A stretch of DNA of 38,258 bases from an uncultured Eubacteriales bacterium (GTDB lineage Bacteria > Bacillota > Clostridia > Oscillospirales > CAG-272), in assembly GCA_934433485.1 (NCBI GenBank), contig CAKRZR010000020.1, positions 1 to 38,258 on the forward strand, written 5' to 3'. The notes beneath the pieces were generated by a model. That model was not told the origin of the DNA, made no database searches, and saw nothing but the letters and a program-made list of their open reading frames with translations. This document shows positions 1 through 7,379 of the stretch, piece after piece; positions within the stretch are counted from its first letter, which is position 1; each line of letters starts with the position of its first letter. The position numbers and the translations under genes were made by a program.

Positions 1-69
1 ATCTGCATCTTTTTCTACCGCCTTACTTCGTTTGCTTTTATTATACAGCATTTTGCAATTTTTTCAATA

Positions 70-91
70 TGGTGCGGGGATGGTGCGGGGA
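70..91. repeat. 11-bp tandem duplication
   Basis: The 11-bp unit TGGTGCGGGGA occurs twice head to tail just upstream of the first gene. It lies between the AT-rich upstream DNA and the ribosome site at about 98-106. No function is evident; it may be a slippage duplication in the 5' untranslated region. Confidence 0.6.
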
Positions 92-119
92 ATTTTTAGA
101 GGTGACCTACTATGAAAAA

Positions 120-443
120 ATGAACATCCGCAAAACGATGATCGCCGTACTCGCAACCGCTATGTGCGCGACTGGTGCGGTGATTCCGACTTCGGCTGTC
201 ACAGCAAGCGAATGCCCTCCGCACAGTATTGTCCATAACCACGGGAATTATGTAGATTATGGCACAGACAGTACCTATTGTTATCGGACTGGATACGTAC
301 AGTGCAGTGAGTATTGCACCAAATGCAGCTATTCCACCATGTATAATCACACACTGAGCAGTCGTACCCACACAGAAGAATTGTACTACGAAGCGCATGA
401 GGTACACATTCGCTGCTCTTACTGCGGTTACATGATCAGTTGA
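120..443 (+). CDS. Small secreted Cys-rich protein, unknown function
   Basis: I do not recognise a family. The 107-residue product starts with a typical Sec signal peptide (MNIRKT, then an Ala/Val-rich core to about residue 28) and no lipobox Cys. The mature part is rich in Cys, Tyr and His, with clusters CSEYC-TKC and CSYCGY that resemble metal-binding knuckles. The ribosome site AGAGGTGACC sits about 14 nt before this ATG but only 7-8 nt before another ATG at 112. That earlier ATG reads ATG-AAA-AAA-TGA and stops at once. One extra A in the A6 run (115-120) would fuse MKK to this frame, so a single-base indel or sequencing error is possible. The next gene starts 20 nt downstream with its own ribosome site. 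Confidence 0.6.
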   Translation: MNIRKTMIAVLATAMCATGAVIPTSAVTASECPPHSIVHNHGNYVDYGTDSTYCYRTGYVQCSEYCTKCSYSTMYNHTLSSRTHTEELYYEAHEVHIRCSYCGYMIS

Positions 444-462
444 TGAATGGAGACCTCATCCT

Positions 463-1128
463 ATGAAACGGATTCTTGCGCTGTGGCTCGTGCTGCTTCT
501 TGTACTACCGCTTATCGGGTGCCGCCATACCACAAACCTTTGTCCGAACGCGAGCGCATCGTGATGAATCACGCGTATACCGCTGTGCCGTTGCCGGTAA
601 GCGGGATTGATTTTGCCATGGGACCATGTGTTGCGGTATCGCGGGAAGAAACGAGCATCTATAGTCAGGGACAGTTCTCCACCATTGCCGACGACGGGAC
701 ATACAAAGAAACCGTTTCCGTTCCGAATCCATCTCCGAAACATCTGCTCCGGCAGGTGTTTCTTTATACATCGGATGTATACGTGGCATATGCTTACGGC
801 GGTGGGAAAGAGGATTCTCTGCTCCTGCTTTTCCGATCGGACGGCGCCGTTCTCGCCCGGTGCACCATAAACGATGGCGGCAGCACGCCTCTTTTCTTCG
901 CGGCAAACGGGAAATTGTACTGTATCCTTGAGGACGCTGTCACTGTCTATGACGAAACGCTTGCCGAGGCACGTCGATTTCTCCTGACTGGATTCTGCGG
1001 AATATGTGGAAGTGCTTGCAAGTGCAAAACGCTTCGGTGAAGCCGCCGGAAAAGTCGGCTGCGAAGGGATCAGTAGAGTCAGCTTTGACAATCATTTGGA
1101 GCGTGCGGCGATTTATCTTGTGGAATAA
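463..1128 (+). pseudogene. Lipoprotein gene broken by two compensating frame changes
   Basis: The start at 463 has GGAGA 9 nt upstream and encodes a clear lipoprotein signal ending in LPLIGC (lipobox LIGC, Cys20), but this frame stops at 562-564. A second frame is open from 447 to 1040 and reads sensibly from about 540, as a soluble domain with beta-propeller-like short strands (SREETSIYSQGQFSTIADD). It then degenerates after about 970. The first frame resumes at about 985 with a sensible acidic helix (EYVEVLASAKRFGEAAG) to the TAA at 1126-1128. A gene of about 220 codons with one gain and one loss of a base explains all three parts. The family is unknown. It could be a real pseudogene or two assembly errors. 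Confidence 0.55.
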
Positions 1129-1139
1129 CCGCACAATAC

Positions 1140-1189
1140 AAAAATGCTGTCGCATACGGAAGCGTTTCCCGCCATGCGGCAGCATTTTT
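1140..1189. terminator. Bidirectional rho-independent terminator
   Basis: A 16-bp stem (1140-1155 with 1174-1189) has one G-T wobble and is flanked by A and T runs on both sides. It lies between the converging lipoprotein gene and the ABC ATPase gene and can stop both transcripts. Confidence 0.85.
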
Positions 1190-1193
1190 CATT

Positions 1194-2018
1194 TCATAGC
1201 ACCTTCGAGAGAAAATCGCGCAGGCGGGGGTGCTTCGGGTTGCCGAAAAACTCCGCCGGGGACGCTTCCTCCAGGATCTTGCCCTCGTCGATGAAGATCA
1301 CGCGGTTGGCGACCTCGCGGGCAAATCCCATTTCGTGCGTTACGATGACCATCGTCATGCCCTCGTCCGCCAAGGATTTCATCAGATCGAGCACCTCACC
1401 GACCATTTCCGGGTCCAGCGCGGAGGTTGGTTCGTCAAAGAGGATCACGTCCGGATTCATGGCAAGCGCCCGGATGATCGCGACCCGCTGCTTCTGCCCG
1501 CCGGACAGCGTCGCCGGATACACGTCCGCTTTCGATTCCAGTCCGATGCGCTGCAGGAGCCGGATGGCGTTCGCTCTCGCGTTTTCCTTGATCTGCGCGG
1601 GTGTTTCCGCGATTTCGACAAGCGGCTTTTTCTCTTTGCGGAACGCGTTCGCGAACTTTGTCCACGCGTTGTGCCGCTTTGCCTTGCGGTAGTTCTCCAT
1701 GCCGACAAAGACCGGCGCGAGCATGATGTTCTGAATGACGGTCTTGTTGTTGAACAGGTTGAACTGCTGGAACACCATGCCCATGTGCCGCCGATGGATG
1801 TTGATGTCCACGCGCATGTCGGCAATGTCCACGCCGTTGAAAATGATGCTGCCGGAGGTCGGATCCTCCATGCAGTTCAGACAGCGGAGCAGGGTCGATT
1901 TGCCGCTGCCGGAGGGACCGAGGATACACACGATATCGCCCTTGTTGACGGTGAGATCGATCCCCTTTAAGACCTCGTTCGTCCCAAAGCTCTTTTTTAA
2001 GTCAATTACGTCGATCAC
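1194..2018 (-). CDS. Polar amino-acid ABC transporter ATP-binding protein (GlnQ/HisP family)
   Basis: This is the ATPase that drives an amino-acid importer at the cytoplasmic membrane. Visible motifs in the 274 residues are Walker A GPSGSGKST (34-42), Q-loop FQQFNLF, signature LSGGQKQR, Walker B VILFDEPTSALD and switch His in VTHEMGF. The usual family length is about 240-250. The extra residues form a basic-then-acidic insertion of about 30 residues (NAWTKFANAFRKEKK and following) between the Q-loop and the signature, in the helical subdomain that contacts the permease. The start overlaps the end of the permease gene by 17 nt, so the two are translationally coupled. It is the last gene of the binding protein-permease-ATPase operon and ends at the shared terminator. 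Which amino acid is carried cannot be told. Confidence 0.93.
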   Translation of the reverse strand: MIDVIDLKKSFGTNEVLKGIDLTVNKGDIVCILGPSGSGKSTLLRCLNCMEDPTSGSIIFNGVDIADMRVDINIHRRHMGMVFQQFNLFNNKTVIQNIMLAPVFVGMENYRKAKRHNAWTKFANAFRKEKKPLVEIAETPAQIKENARANAIRLLQRIGLESKADVYPATLSGGQKQRVAIIRALAMNPDVILFDEPTSALDPEMVGEVLDLMKSLADEGMTMVIVTHEMGFAREVANRVIFIDEGKILEEASPAEFFGNPKHPRLRDFLSKVL

Positions 2019-2712
2019 TTTTCCCGAGTCCCCTTTCCATGAGCTTGATGCCTGCCGAGATAATCAGCACGAGCACGATGTAGATAAGCGCCATCACGAG
2101 ATACGGCACCATGAACTCATAGCTGTTCGTGCCGATGAGGTTGAACGCCACGTACAGATCCGCCGCGCCGACGAAGCTGACAATGGAGGTTTCCTTGATG
2201 AGGGCGATAAACTCATTGCCGAGCGAGGGGAGAATGTTTTTGATCGCCTGCGGGATGACGATTTTCTGCATGGTAGTAAAGAACGACAGACCGACCGCGC
2301 GCCCTGCCTCCATCTGACCGCCGTCCACGGAGAGAATGCCGCCGCGCATGATCTCGGAGATGTACGCGCCGCTGTTCAAACCGAACACGATCATGGAGAT
2401 CTGCACGCCCGTGATGTTGATGCCGAGAAGCGGGAACAGCACGTAGTAGAACAGAAGTAGCTGTACCACCATCGGCGTGCCCCGGAAGAAGGCGACGTAC
2501 ACGCTGCATATGGAATTGAGAATGCGCGGGAGCCGCTTGTATTTCGGCATAACGCGCACACCGGCGATGAGGATGCCGATGAGGATGCCGATGACAAGAC
2601 CGGATACCGCGATGAGGAGGGTGTTTTTCAGTCCCTCCAGTACCTTGACGTAGCCGTTTTGTTCAATGAATATGGTGGCAAACCGCGCGATTTTCTTGGA
2701 AAAGCTGCCCAT
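2002..2712 (-). CDS. Polar amino-acid ABC transporter permease (HisM/GlnP family)
   Basis: This 236-residue integral membrane protein forms the channel of the importer. It has an N-terminal amphipathic start (FSKKIARFATIFIEQNGYVKVLEGLKNTL) and about five hydrophobic helices. The family signature GTPMVVQLLLFYY and the EAA-type loop (EAGRAVGLSFFTTMQKIVIPQAIKNILPSLGN) that docks on the ATPase are both present. It lies about 108 nt downstream of the binding-protein gene. The start ATG has a GGAGA ribosome site. Order and spacing support one transcript from the promoter at 3825-3853. Confidence 0.93.
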   Translation of the reverse strand: MGSFSKKIARFATIFIEQNGYVKVLEGLKNTLLIAVSGLVIGILIGILIAGVRVMPKYKRLPRILNSICSVYVAFFRGTPMVVQLLLFYYVLFPLLGINITGVQISMIVFGLNSGAYISEIMRGGILSVDGGQMEAGRAVGLSFFTTMQKIVIPQAIKNILPSLGNEFIALIKETSIVSFVGAADLYVAFNLIGTNSYEFMVPYLVMALIYIVLVLIISAGIKLMERGLGKSDRRN

Positions 2713-2820
2713 GTTCTCTCCGTTCTGTAGATGTCATGACAAGGAACAGGGGAGAACGCCCCGCAATCGGAGGATTCTCCCGCTGTCTTTCTGTGACTCG
2801 TTACACCGATCGGTGCGTGC

Positions 2821-3669
2821 TCAGTTCATCTCGTTGTACGCGGCGGTGATGCAGGCTGCCGGTGCGGAGTCGATCACAACGTACTGGATGTTGCCGTTGA
2901 TGAGGTCCTGTACGGCAAGGGAGCCGTTTTTGTAGCCGGTGCAGGTGACTGCGTAGCCTTCAAAGCCCCAGTCCGCGTCGCCTTCTACGTAGAACTGACC
3001 TGTGGTGCCGGTCTGCACGCCAATGGTGGTGGAAGCGTCCTTCGTCTTGAGGATGGCTTCTACGTCCGCAGCGGTCTTGCACGCGTCAAAGGAGGTGTCG
3101 TCTGCCTTGACGATGAGCTTCTGCGCGGCGTTGTAGTAGGAATCGGAGAAGGATACATATTCCTCACGGTCGGGGCGCACGGTCAAACCTGCCATAGCGA
3201 TGTCGGCTTTCTGTTGACCGACGGAGAGGCAAACCGCGTCGAAGTCCATGTTGGCGATCACGAGCTCCTTGCCGAGCTTGTCCGCGATGACCTTGGCGAT
3301 CTCCATGTCGATGCCGTAGTAGGAATCACCGGAGGTGTATTCAAACGGCTCGAAAGCGGCGTTGGTGGCGACCACGAGCTGATCCTTGGATTCGTCGAGA
3401 ACGGCGGATGCTACCGCAACGGGGGTGCCATCGCCGAAGTAGTTGTTGCAGATGGTGTCGAACGTGCCGTCCGCCATGATCTCCGCAATGATTTCATTTA
3501 CGGACGCGAGCAGCTCCGGCTGATTCTTGTCTACGCCGAAGGCGTATTCCTCATCGGTCAGATTGATCTCAATGACCTTGACGACGGGACCGGACGGTTC
3601 CGAGGAGCAGGCGGCGAACATACCGACTGTCATAAGCAGTGCCAGAGTGAGTGTCAAAAGCTTTTTCAT
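2821..3669 (-). CDS. Amino-acid ABC transporter substrate-binding lipoprotein, circularly permuted
   Basis: This 282-residue lipoprotein captures the amino acid outside the membrane and delivers it to the permease. The start at 3669 follows GGAGG and gives a signal peptide ending FAAC (lipid Cys21). The fold is SBP family 3, with the ligand-loop strand VVATNAAFEPFEY (about 99-111), MDFDAV, AMAGLTVRPDR, FSDSYY, GVQTGTTG and VQDLINGN-VVID. Unusually, the segment that normally ends these proteins (LTDEEYAFGV through ADGTFDTICNNYFG, residues 37-79) comes before the first strand. The protein then ends shortly after the second hinge strand (SAPAACITAAYNEMN). The canonical C-terminal helix-strand block has thus moved to the N terminus. 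Total length is about normal, so nothing seems lost. Confidence 0.9.
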   Translation of the reverse strand: MKKLLTLTLALLMTVGMFAACSSEPSGPVVKVIEINLTDEEYAFGVDKNQPELLASVNEIIAEIMADGTFDTICNNYFGDGTPVAVASAVLDESKDQLVVATNAAFEPFEYTSGDSYYGIDMEIAKVIADKLGKELVIANMDFDAVCLSVGQQKADIAMAGLTVRPDREEYVSFSDSYYNAAQKLIVKADDTSFDACKTAADVEAILKTKDASTTIGVQTGTTGQFYVEGDADWGFEGYAVTCTGYKNGSLAVQDLINGNIQYVVIDSAPAACITAAYNEMN

Positions 3670-3824
3670 TTGTCTTTCCTCCATGATGTTTGCGTATCTG
3701 TATGCGTTTCTTTCGCATAAAATGGCGCATATGTTTGTGTGACCGAATATACACGCGTATATCCGCGTATCCGGCGTAGAGGGACGCACCGGATGAAGCC
3801 GTGCGTTTCTCCTTTGATGCGAAT

Positions 3825-3853
3825 ATTATAGCATAAACATACAGGAATTGCAA
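3825..3853 (-). promoter_or_regulatory. Sigma-A promoter of the amino-acid importer operon
   Basis: On the minus strand TTGCAA (3848-3853) is followed after exactly 17 nt by TATAAT (3825-3830). The transcript would begin near 3818 and carry a leader of about 150 nt before the binding-protein ATG. The leader contains short GC-rich repeats (GGATACGCGGATATACGCG) and a small GCAC...GTGC hairpin. I could not match it to a known riboswitch or T-box. Confidence 0.85.
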
Positions 3854-3996
3854 GAGGTATTTACAAAAATATTCAAGATCCTCGTCGGTGAAGACTGCAT
3901 ACGACTGTATATCGAGGGGTATAAATATACAAATAAGTGGTGCTTAGTGGATATAAATACATATATATGGATATATAAATGCGCATAAAACGCAAA
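3854..3996. other. AT-rich intergenic region, no gene seen
   Basis: The stretch between the importer promoter and the acetyltransferase terminator is rich in TATA-type repeats (ATATAAATACATATATATGG), much lower in GC than its surroundings. No supported reading frame or RNA motif was found. Confidence 0.6.
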
Positions 3997-4031
3997 ACTC
4001 CCGCACAAAACAGTGTGTTTTATGCAGGAGT
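3997..4031 (-). terminator. Terminator of the acetyltransferase gene
   Basis: Arms of 15 nt (3997-4011 and 4017-4031) with a 5-nt loop pair completely on the minus-strand RNA if two G-U pairs are allowed; on the plus strand these would be C-A mismatches. The structure is followed by T-rich DNA (TTTTGCGTTTT). It therefore belongs to the minus-strand gene ending at 4100. Confidence 0.75.
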
Positions 4032-4099
4032 ATGGAGAGAGAGCGGAAATTTTCCGGGTAAAGTTTCGTCGTGTTGTATACTTTGCCACATGGGTGCTT

Positions 4100-4924
4100 T
4101 TATTCGTACAGCGATGGTTCCAAAGGCGCGTCATCGAGCAGGAGATCTCTGTCGCCAGCGCGTTCTTTGATCTGACGAATGGTCTGTGTCATGCGCCGCG
4201 CGTCGCACAGCTGCGTTTTCGCGTCGCCGAACATACCATCCACGATGGCGCCATGGTACCGGAAGGCGGGCTCGAATTTCGGGTACCTGCCGGACACGCC
4301 GCCGCAGTGACACCGCTGCCTTTTTTCGATCACCGTTCCATCCGGCAGACGCACGGTAAGCACCTGTGCCTCCTCCATCAGTCGACCGGGGACGCCGACG
4401 ATTTCCTCGATGGCATGGAGGAACGTGTCGTTCTGCTGACCAACGCCGAGAAGCAATACCTTGCCGCCCAGCGCGTACAGCGAGCCGAAGCAGCCGTCCG
4501 GATGTGTGGAGGAGCCGCATTCCCGATCGTCCCGGCGAATATAGTCCTCGGCGCGACCTGGCGTTCCCGCGGGCGTGCCATCGAATACGGCGACGGAGTG
4601 CGTGGGATGGCGGGAACGATGCGCAAGCGGATGATAGGCGGCGACCGAGGGAAGTACGCCGATGCATGCGCGTACCTCTGCCTGTCCGACCGGCGTCATA
4701 TCGAGAGTATACGCGCTCGGATGGCTAAGATTGCGCCAGGTATGTGTCGGAATGATGAGCAGTCCGCCGTCCTTTGTGAAATAGTCGATGAGAACGGAGA
4801 GCACTCCCTCCGCGCCGTCCTCGCACGCACCGATCTTTTTAAGCGACGTGTGTACGATGACCGGCAGATTCTGCGGCGCGTGCATGCGATAGAGATCGTC
4901 CATAAGGCTTTGCTTTGTGTGCAT
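4100..4924 (-). CDS. AAC(3)/YokD-family N-acetyltransferase
   Basis: The 274-residue product belongs to the antibiotic (aminoglycoside 3-N) acetyltransferase family, which uses acetyl-CoA. Landmarks are VIVHTSLKKIG near the N terminus, GGLLIIPTHTW, the conserved SRHPTHSVAVF segment and LLLGVGQQNDTFLHAIEE. I chose the ATG at 4924 because GGCAGGA lies 7 nt upstream; a GTG 30 nt further upstream has no ribosome site. The gene is single, with its own promoter and terminator. Many chromosomal relatives in Bacillota (YokD type) have no proven role in resistance, so the real substrate is unknown. The C-terminal extension with HCGG may bind metal, but this is only a guess. Confidence 0.88.
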   Translation of the reverse strand: MHTKQSLMDDLYRMHAPQNLPVIVHTSLKKIGACEDGAEGVLSVLIDYFTKDGGLLIIPTHTWRNLSHPSAYTLDMTPVGQAEVRACIGVLPSVAAYHPLAHRSRHPTHSVAVFDGTPAGTPGRAEDYIRRDDRECGSSTHPDGCFGSLYALGGKVLLLGVGQQNDTFLHAIEEIVGVPGRLMEEAQVLTVRLPDGTVIEKRQRCHCGGVSGRYPKFEPAFRYHGAIVDGMFGDAKTQLCDARRMTQTIRQIKERAGDRDLLLDDAPLEPSLYE

Positions 4925-4974
4925 TTTTATATCCTGCCTTTGGTGCTGCTGCACCAGATATTTTAACTATATGT

Positions 4975-5003
4975 ATTGTATAGAAAAATCGCGCCGCCGT
5001 CAA
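4975..5003 (-). promoter_or_regulatory. Sigma-A promoter of the acetyltransferase gene
   Basis: TTGACG (4998-5003) and TACAAT (4975-4980) on the minus strand are separated by 17 nt. The start codon lies about 50 nt downstream of the -10 box. Confidence 0.8.
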
Positions 5004-5113
5004 TGGGCAGCGGGAAAAATGTTTGATTTCCGGTTGTTTGGGTGTTGAATGATGCATCCCAAAGCTTTTTTTGCAAAACCTCGGTCAATTCCGTGTATCT
5101 CCCGAAAAAACGC

Positions 5114-5142
5114 TTGCAAACAGGGGTGTGATATGGTATGAT
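5114..5142 (+). promoter_or_regulatory. Sigma-A promoter of recG
   Basis: TTGCAA (5114-5119) and TATGAT (5137-5142) are separated by 17 nt. The recG ATG lies 36 nt after the -10 box. Confidence 0.8.
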
Positions 5143-5177
5143 AACTACAATAGATAAAAAAGGCGGCGGATACTGTT

Positions 5178-7340
5178 ATGGGAAACTGGAATCGAAGCGT
5201 GCTGGCGCTGGCTGGCGTAGGAGAAGCGCGGCGTGCGGCTTTGGAAAAAGCGGGAATATGTACCCTCGGGGATCTTGTGCTCGATTTCCCGCGGGCATAT
5301 CAGGATCGCGGCACCATTGTTTCCATTGCACGCCTGGCGGAGCTGGATGAAAACACGCCCTGCGCGATTCTCGCCACCGTCGCGACCGAGCCGCAGTTCC
5401 GCGTGATCCGACGCGGCATGAGTCTGACAAAGTTCCGCGTTTTCGACGAATCGGGGACGCTGGAGGTCACGTATTTTAACATGCCCTATGTGCGTGACGC
5501 GTTCCATATCGGTGCGACCTATCGTTTTTTCGGCAAGTACAACCGCGCGCCGAACGGAAAAATGCAGACTGCCAATCCGATCTACGAGCCGTTTTCGGAG
5601 GACAAACCGCTTCCGGCGATCGTCCCGGTATATTCGCTGCCCGGCGGGATCCGGCAAAAACAGATGCATCAGATGACGGACGAGGCGCTGCGTCTCTGCG
5701 GTGCGGAAATTGCGGAAACACTACCGCCCGCGATCCTGCAGGAAATGGCGCTTCCGGCACGATCCTATATGATCCGCACGCTGCATCGACCGGAGACCAT
5801 GGCGGATCTTGAGCGAGCAAAACGGCGGCTGGTCTTTGAGGAGCTGTTCCTCCAGTTTCTCTGTATGGCGCAGAGCGGTGCCGGAGAAGCAAAGCCGAAT
5901 CCATGCGTCATGGCGGACACCGATACCACACCGCTGACGGCGCTTCTGCCCTACTCCCTGACCGGCGCGCAGTCCCGTGCCATCGCGGAGATCGCGGCGG
6001 ACGTGTCCGGAAAGAACCGCATGAACCGGATCCTCATCGGCGACGTGGGCAGCGGGAAAACGGTCGTGGCGGCGGCAGGCGCGTATCTGACGGTGAAAAA
6101 CGGATACCGAGCCGCGCTTCTGGTCCCGACGGAGATTTTGGCCGCACAGCACCATGCCGATCTGGCGCCGCTGTTTGCCGGACTTGGCATCCGCGCGGAG
6201 CTGCTCACCGGATCGACCCCGAAGAAGAAGCGTGCGCAGATCACAGACGCGCTGACGGACGAGACGTTGACCATCGACGGCAGCGGTAAGGTGGATGTCA
6301 TCATCGGCACCCACGCGCTGCTCACGGAATCCGTGGTGATCGACCGCCTTGGCATGGTCATCATCGACGAGCAGCACCGATTCGGGGTCATGGAACGCGC
6401 GGCGATCCTCGACAAGGGGGACGGCTGCCACTGCCTCGTGATGAGCGCCACGCCGATCCCGCGCACGCTGTCCCTCGTGGCATACGGCGGACTGTCCCGC
6501 TCCGTGCTCGACGAAATGCCCGCCGGACGGCAGAAGATCGACACTTTCCTCGTGGACGGCACCTTCCACGAGCGGCTCATTGGCTTCATCCGGAAACAGA
6601 AGGCGGAGGGTCACCAGACATACGTGGTCTGTCCCGCGGTGGAGGAAGCGGAGCCGGAGGAAAAAGCAAGCGCGGATCCCGAGGATCTTGCCAATATGCA
6701 GCTCACCTTAGAGCCGGAGGAGGAAAAACCGCCGCTCAAAGCCGCCGTCGCCTACGCGGAAACGCTGCAAAAGGAGCTGCCGGAGCTGTCGGTGGCATTT
6801 GTACACGGAAAGATGCGTCCGGCGGATAAGGAAGAGGTGATGCGCCGCTTTGTTGCCGGGGCGGTCGATGTGCTGGTTTCCACAACGGTGATCGAGGTCG
6901 GTGTGAACGTTCCGAACGCCACGCTCATGATCGTCGAAAACGCGGAACGGTTCGGACTGTCCCAGCTCCATCAGCTGCGCGGTCGGGTCGGCAGAGGACA
7001 GGCGAAATCGTACTTTGTCATGGTGACGGACAGCACGCAGGAATCCTCCCTGGAGCGGCTGCGCGTGATCAAAAAATACACGGACGGCTACGAGATCGCG
7101 GAAATGGATCTGGCACTGCGCGGTCCGGGCGACTTCATCACCGGCAGCGGCACCAGACAGCACGGTGAGGATCGGTTCCGACTCGCGGCGTCCTGCAGAG
7201 ATACCGCTCTCATTGAGGAAAGCGTGTCTCTGGCGCGCGCGGTGATCGACCGGGATCCCACCCTGTCCGCCATGCCCGCGATCCGACTCCAGCTCGACCG
7301 GCTGCGCAGGGAGCGGGAGACGGACAATACCGGAAACTGA
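5178..7340 (+). CDS. recG: ATP-dependent DNA helicase RecG
   Basis: RecG unwinds stalled forks and branched recombination intermediates in the cytoplasm. The 720-residue length is somewhat above the usual 670-700. The N-terminal wedge/OB region starts with LAGVGEARRAALEKAGI and DLVLDFPRAYQDR. The helicase core shows Walker A GDVGSGKT (about 288-295), DEQHRFG (397-403), SATPIPRT, and in lobe 2 VEVGVNVPNATLMIVENAERFGLSQLHQLRGRVGRG. The C-terminal GTRQxG wedge-contact motif reads GTRQHG. The extra length is an acidic insert (EEAEPEEKASADPEDL to LEPEEEKPP) between the two lobes. The ribosome site is weak (AGGCGG, about 11 nt before the ATG). The downstream sugar genes follow closely in the same direction. 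Confidence 0.97.
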   Translation: MGNWNRSVLALAGVGEARRAALEKAGICTLGDLVLDFPRAYQDRGTIVSIARLAELDENTPCAILATVATEPQFRVIRRGMSLTKFRVFDESGTLEVTYFNMPYVRDAFHIGATYRFFGKYNRAPNGKMQTANPIYEPFSEDKPLPAIVPVYSLPGGIRQKQMHQMTDEALRLCGAEIAETLPPAILQEMALPARSYMIRTLHRPETMADLERAKRRLVFEELFLQFLCMAQSGAGEAKPNPCVMADTDTTPLTALLPYSLTGAQSRAIAEIAADVSGKNRMNRILIGDVGSGKTVVAAAGAYLTVKNGYRAALLVPTEILAAQHHADLAPLFAGLGIRAELLTGSTPKKKRAQITDALTDETLTIDGSGKVDVIIGTHALLTESVVIDRLGMVIIDEQHRFGVMERAAILDKGDGCHCLVMSATPIPRTLSLVAYGGLSRSVLDEMPAGRQKIDTFLVDGTFHERLIGFIRKQKAEGHQTYVVCPAVEEAEPEEKASADPEDLANMQLTLEPEEEKPPLKAAVAYAETLQKELPELSVAFVHGKMRPADKEEVMRRFVAGAVDVLVSTTVIEVGVNVPNATLMIVENAERFGLSQLHQLRGRVGRGQAKSYFVMVTDSTQESSLERLRVIKKYTDGYEIAEMDLALRGPGDFITGSGTRQHGEDRFRLAASCRDTALIEESVSLARAVIDRDPTLSAMPAIRLQLDRLRRERETDNTGN

Positions 7341-7379
7341 ATCCCATCGGACAGATACAATATTGAGGAGGCCAACAGT

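Noticed and set aside
3670..3818. T-box or amino-acid riboswitch in the importer leader
   Set aside because: No T-box antiterminator (GGTGGNACCGCG-like) sequence and no terminator before the start codon. Only small hairpins are seen.
4100..4924. Calling the acetyltransferase an aminoglycoside-resistance gene
   Set aside because: Family membership is clear, but many chromosomal relatives do not confer resistance and there is no mobile or resistance context.
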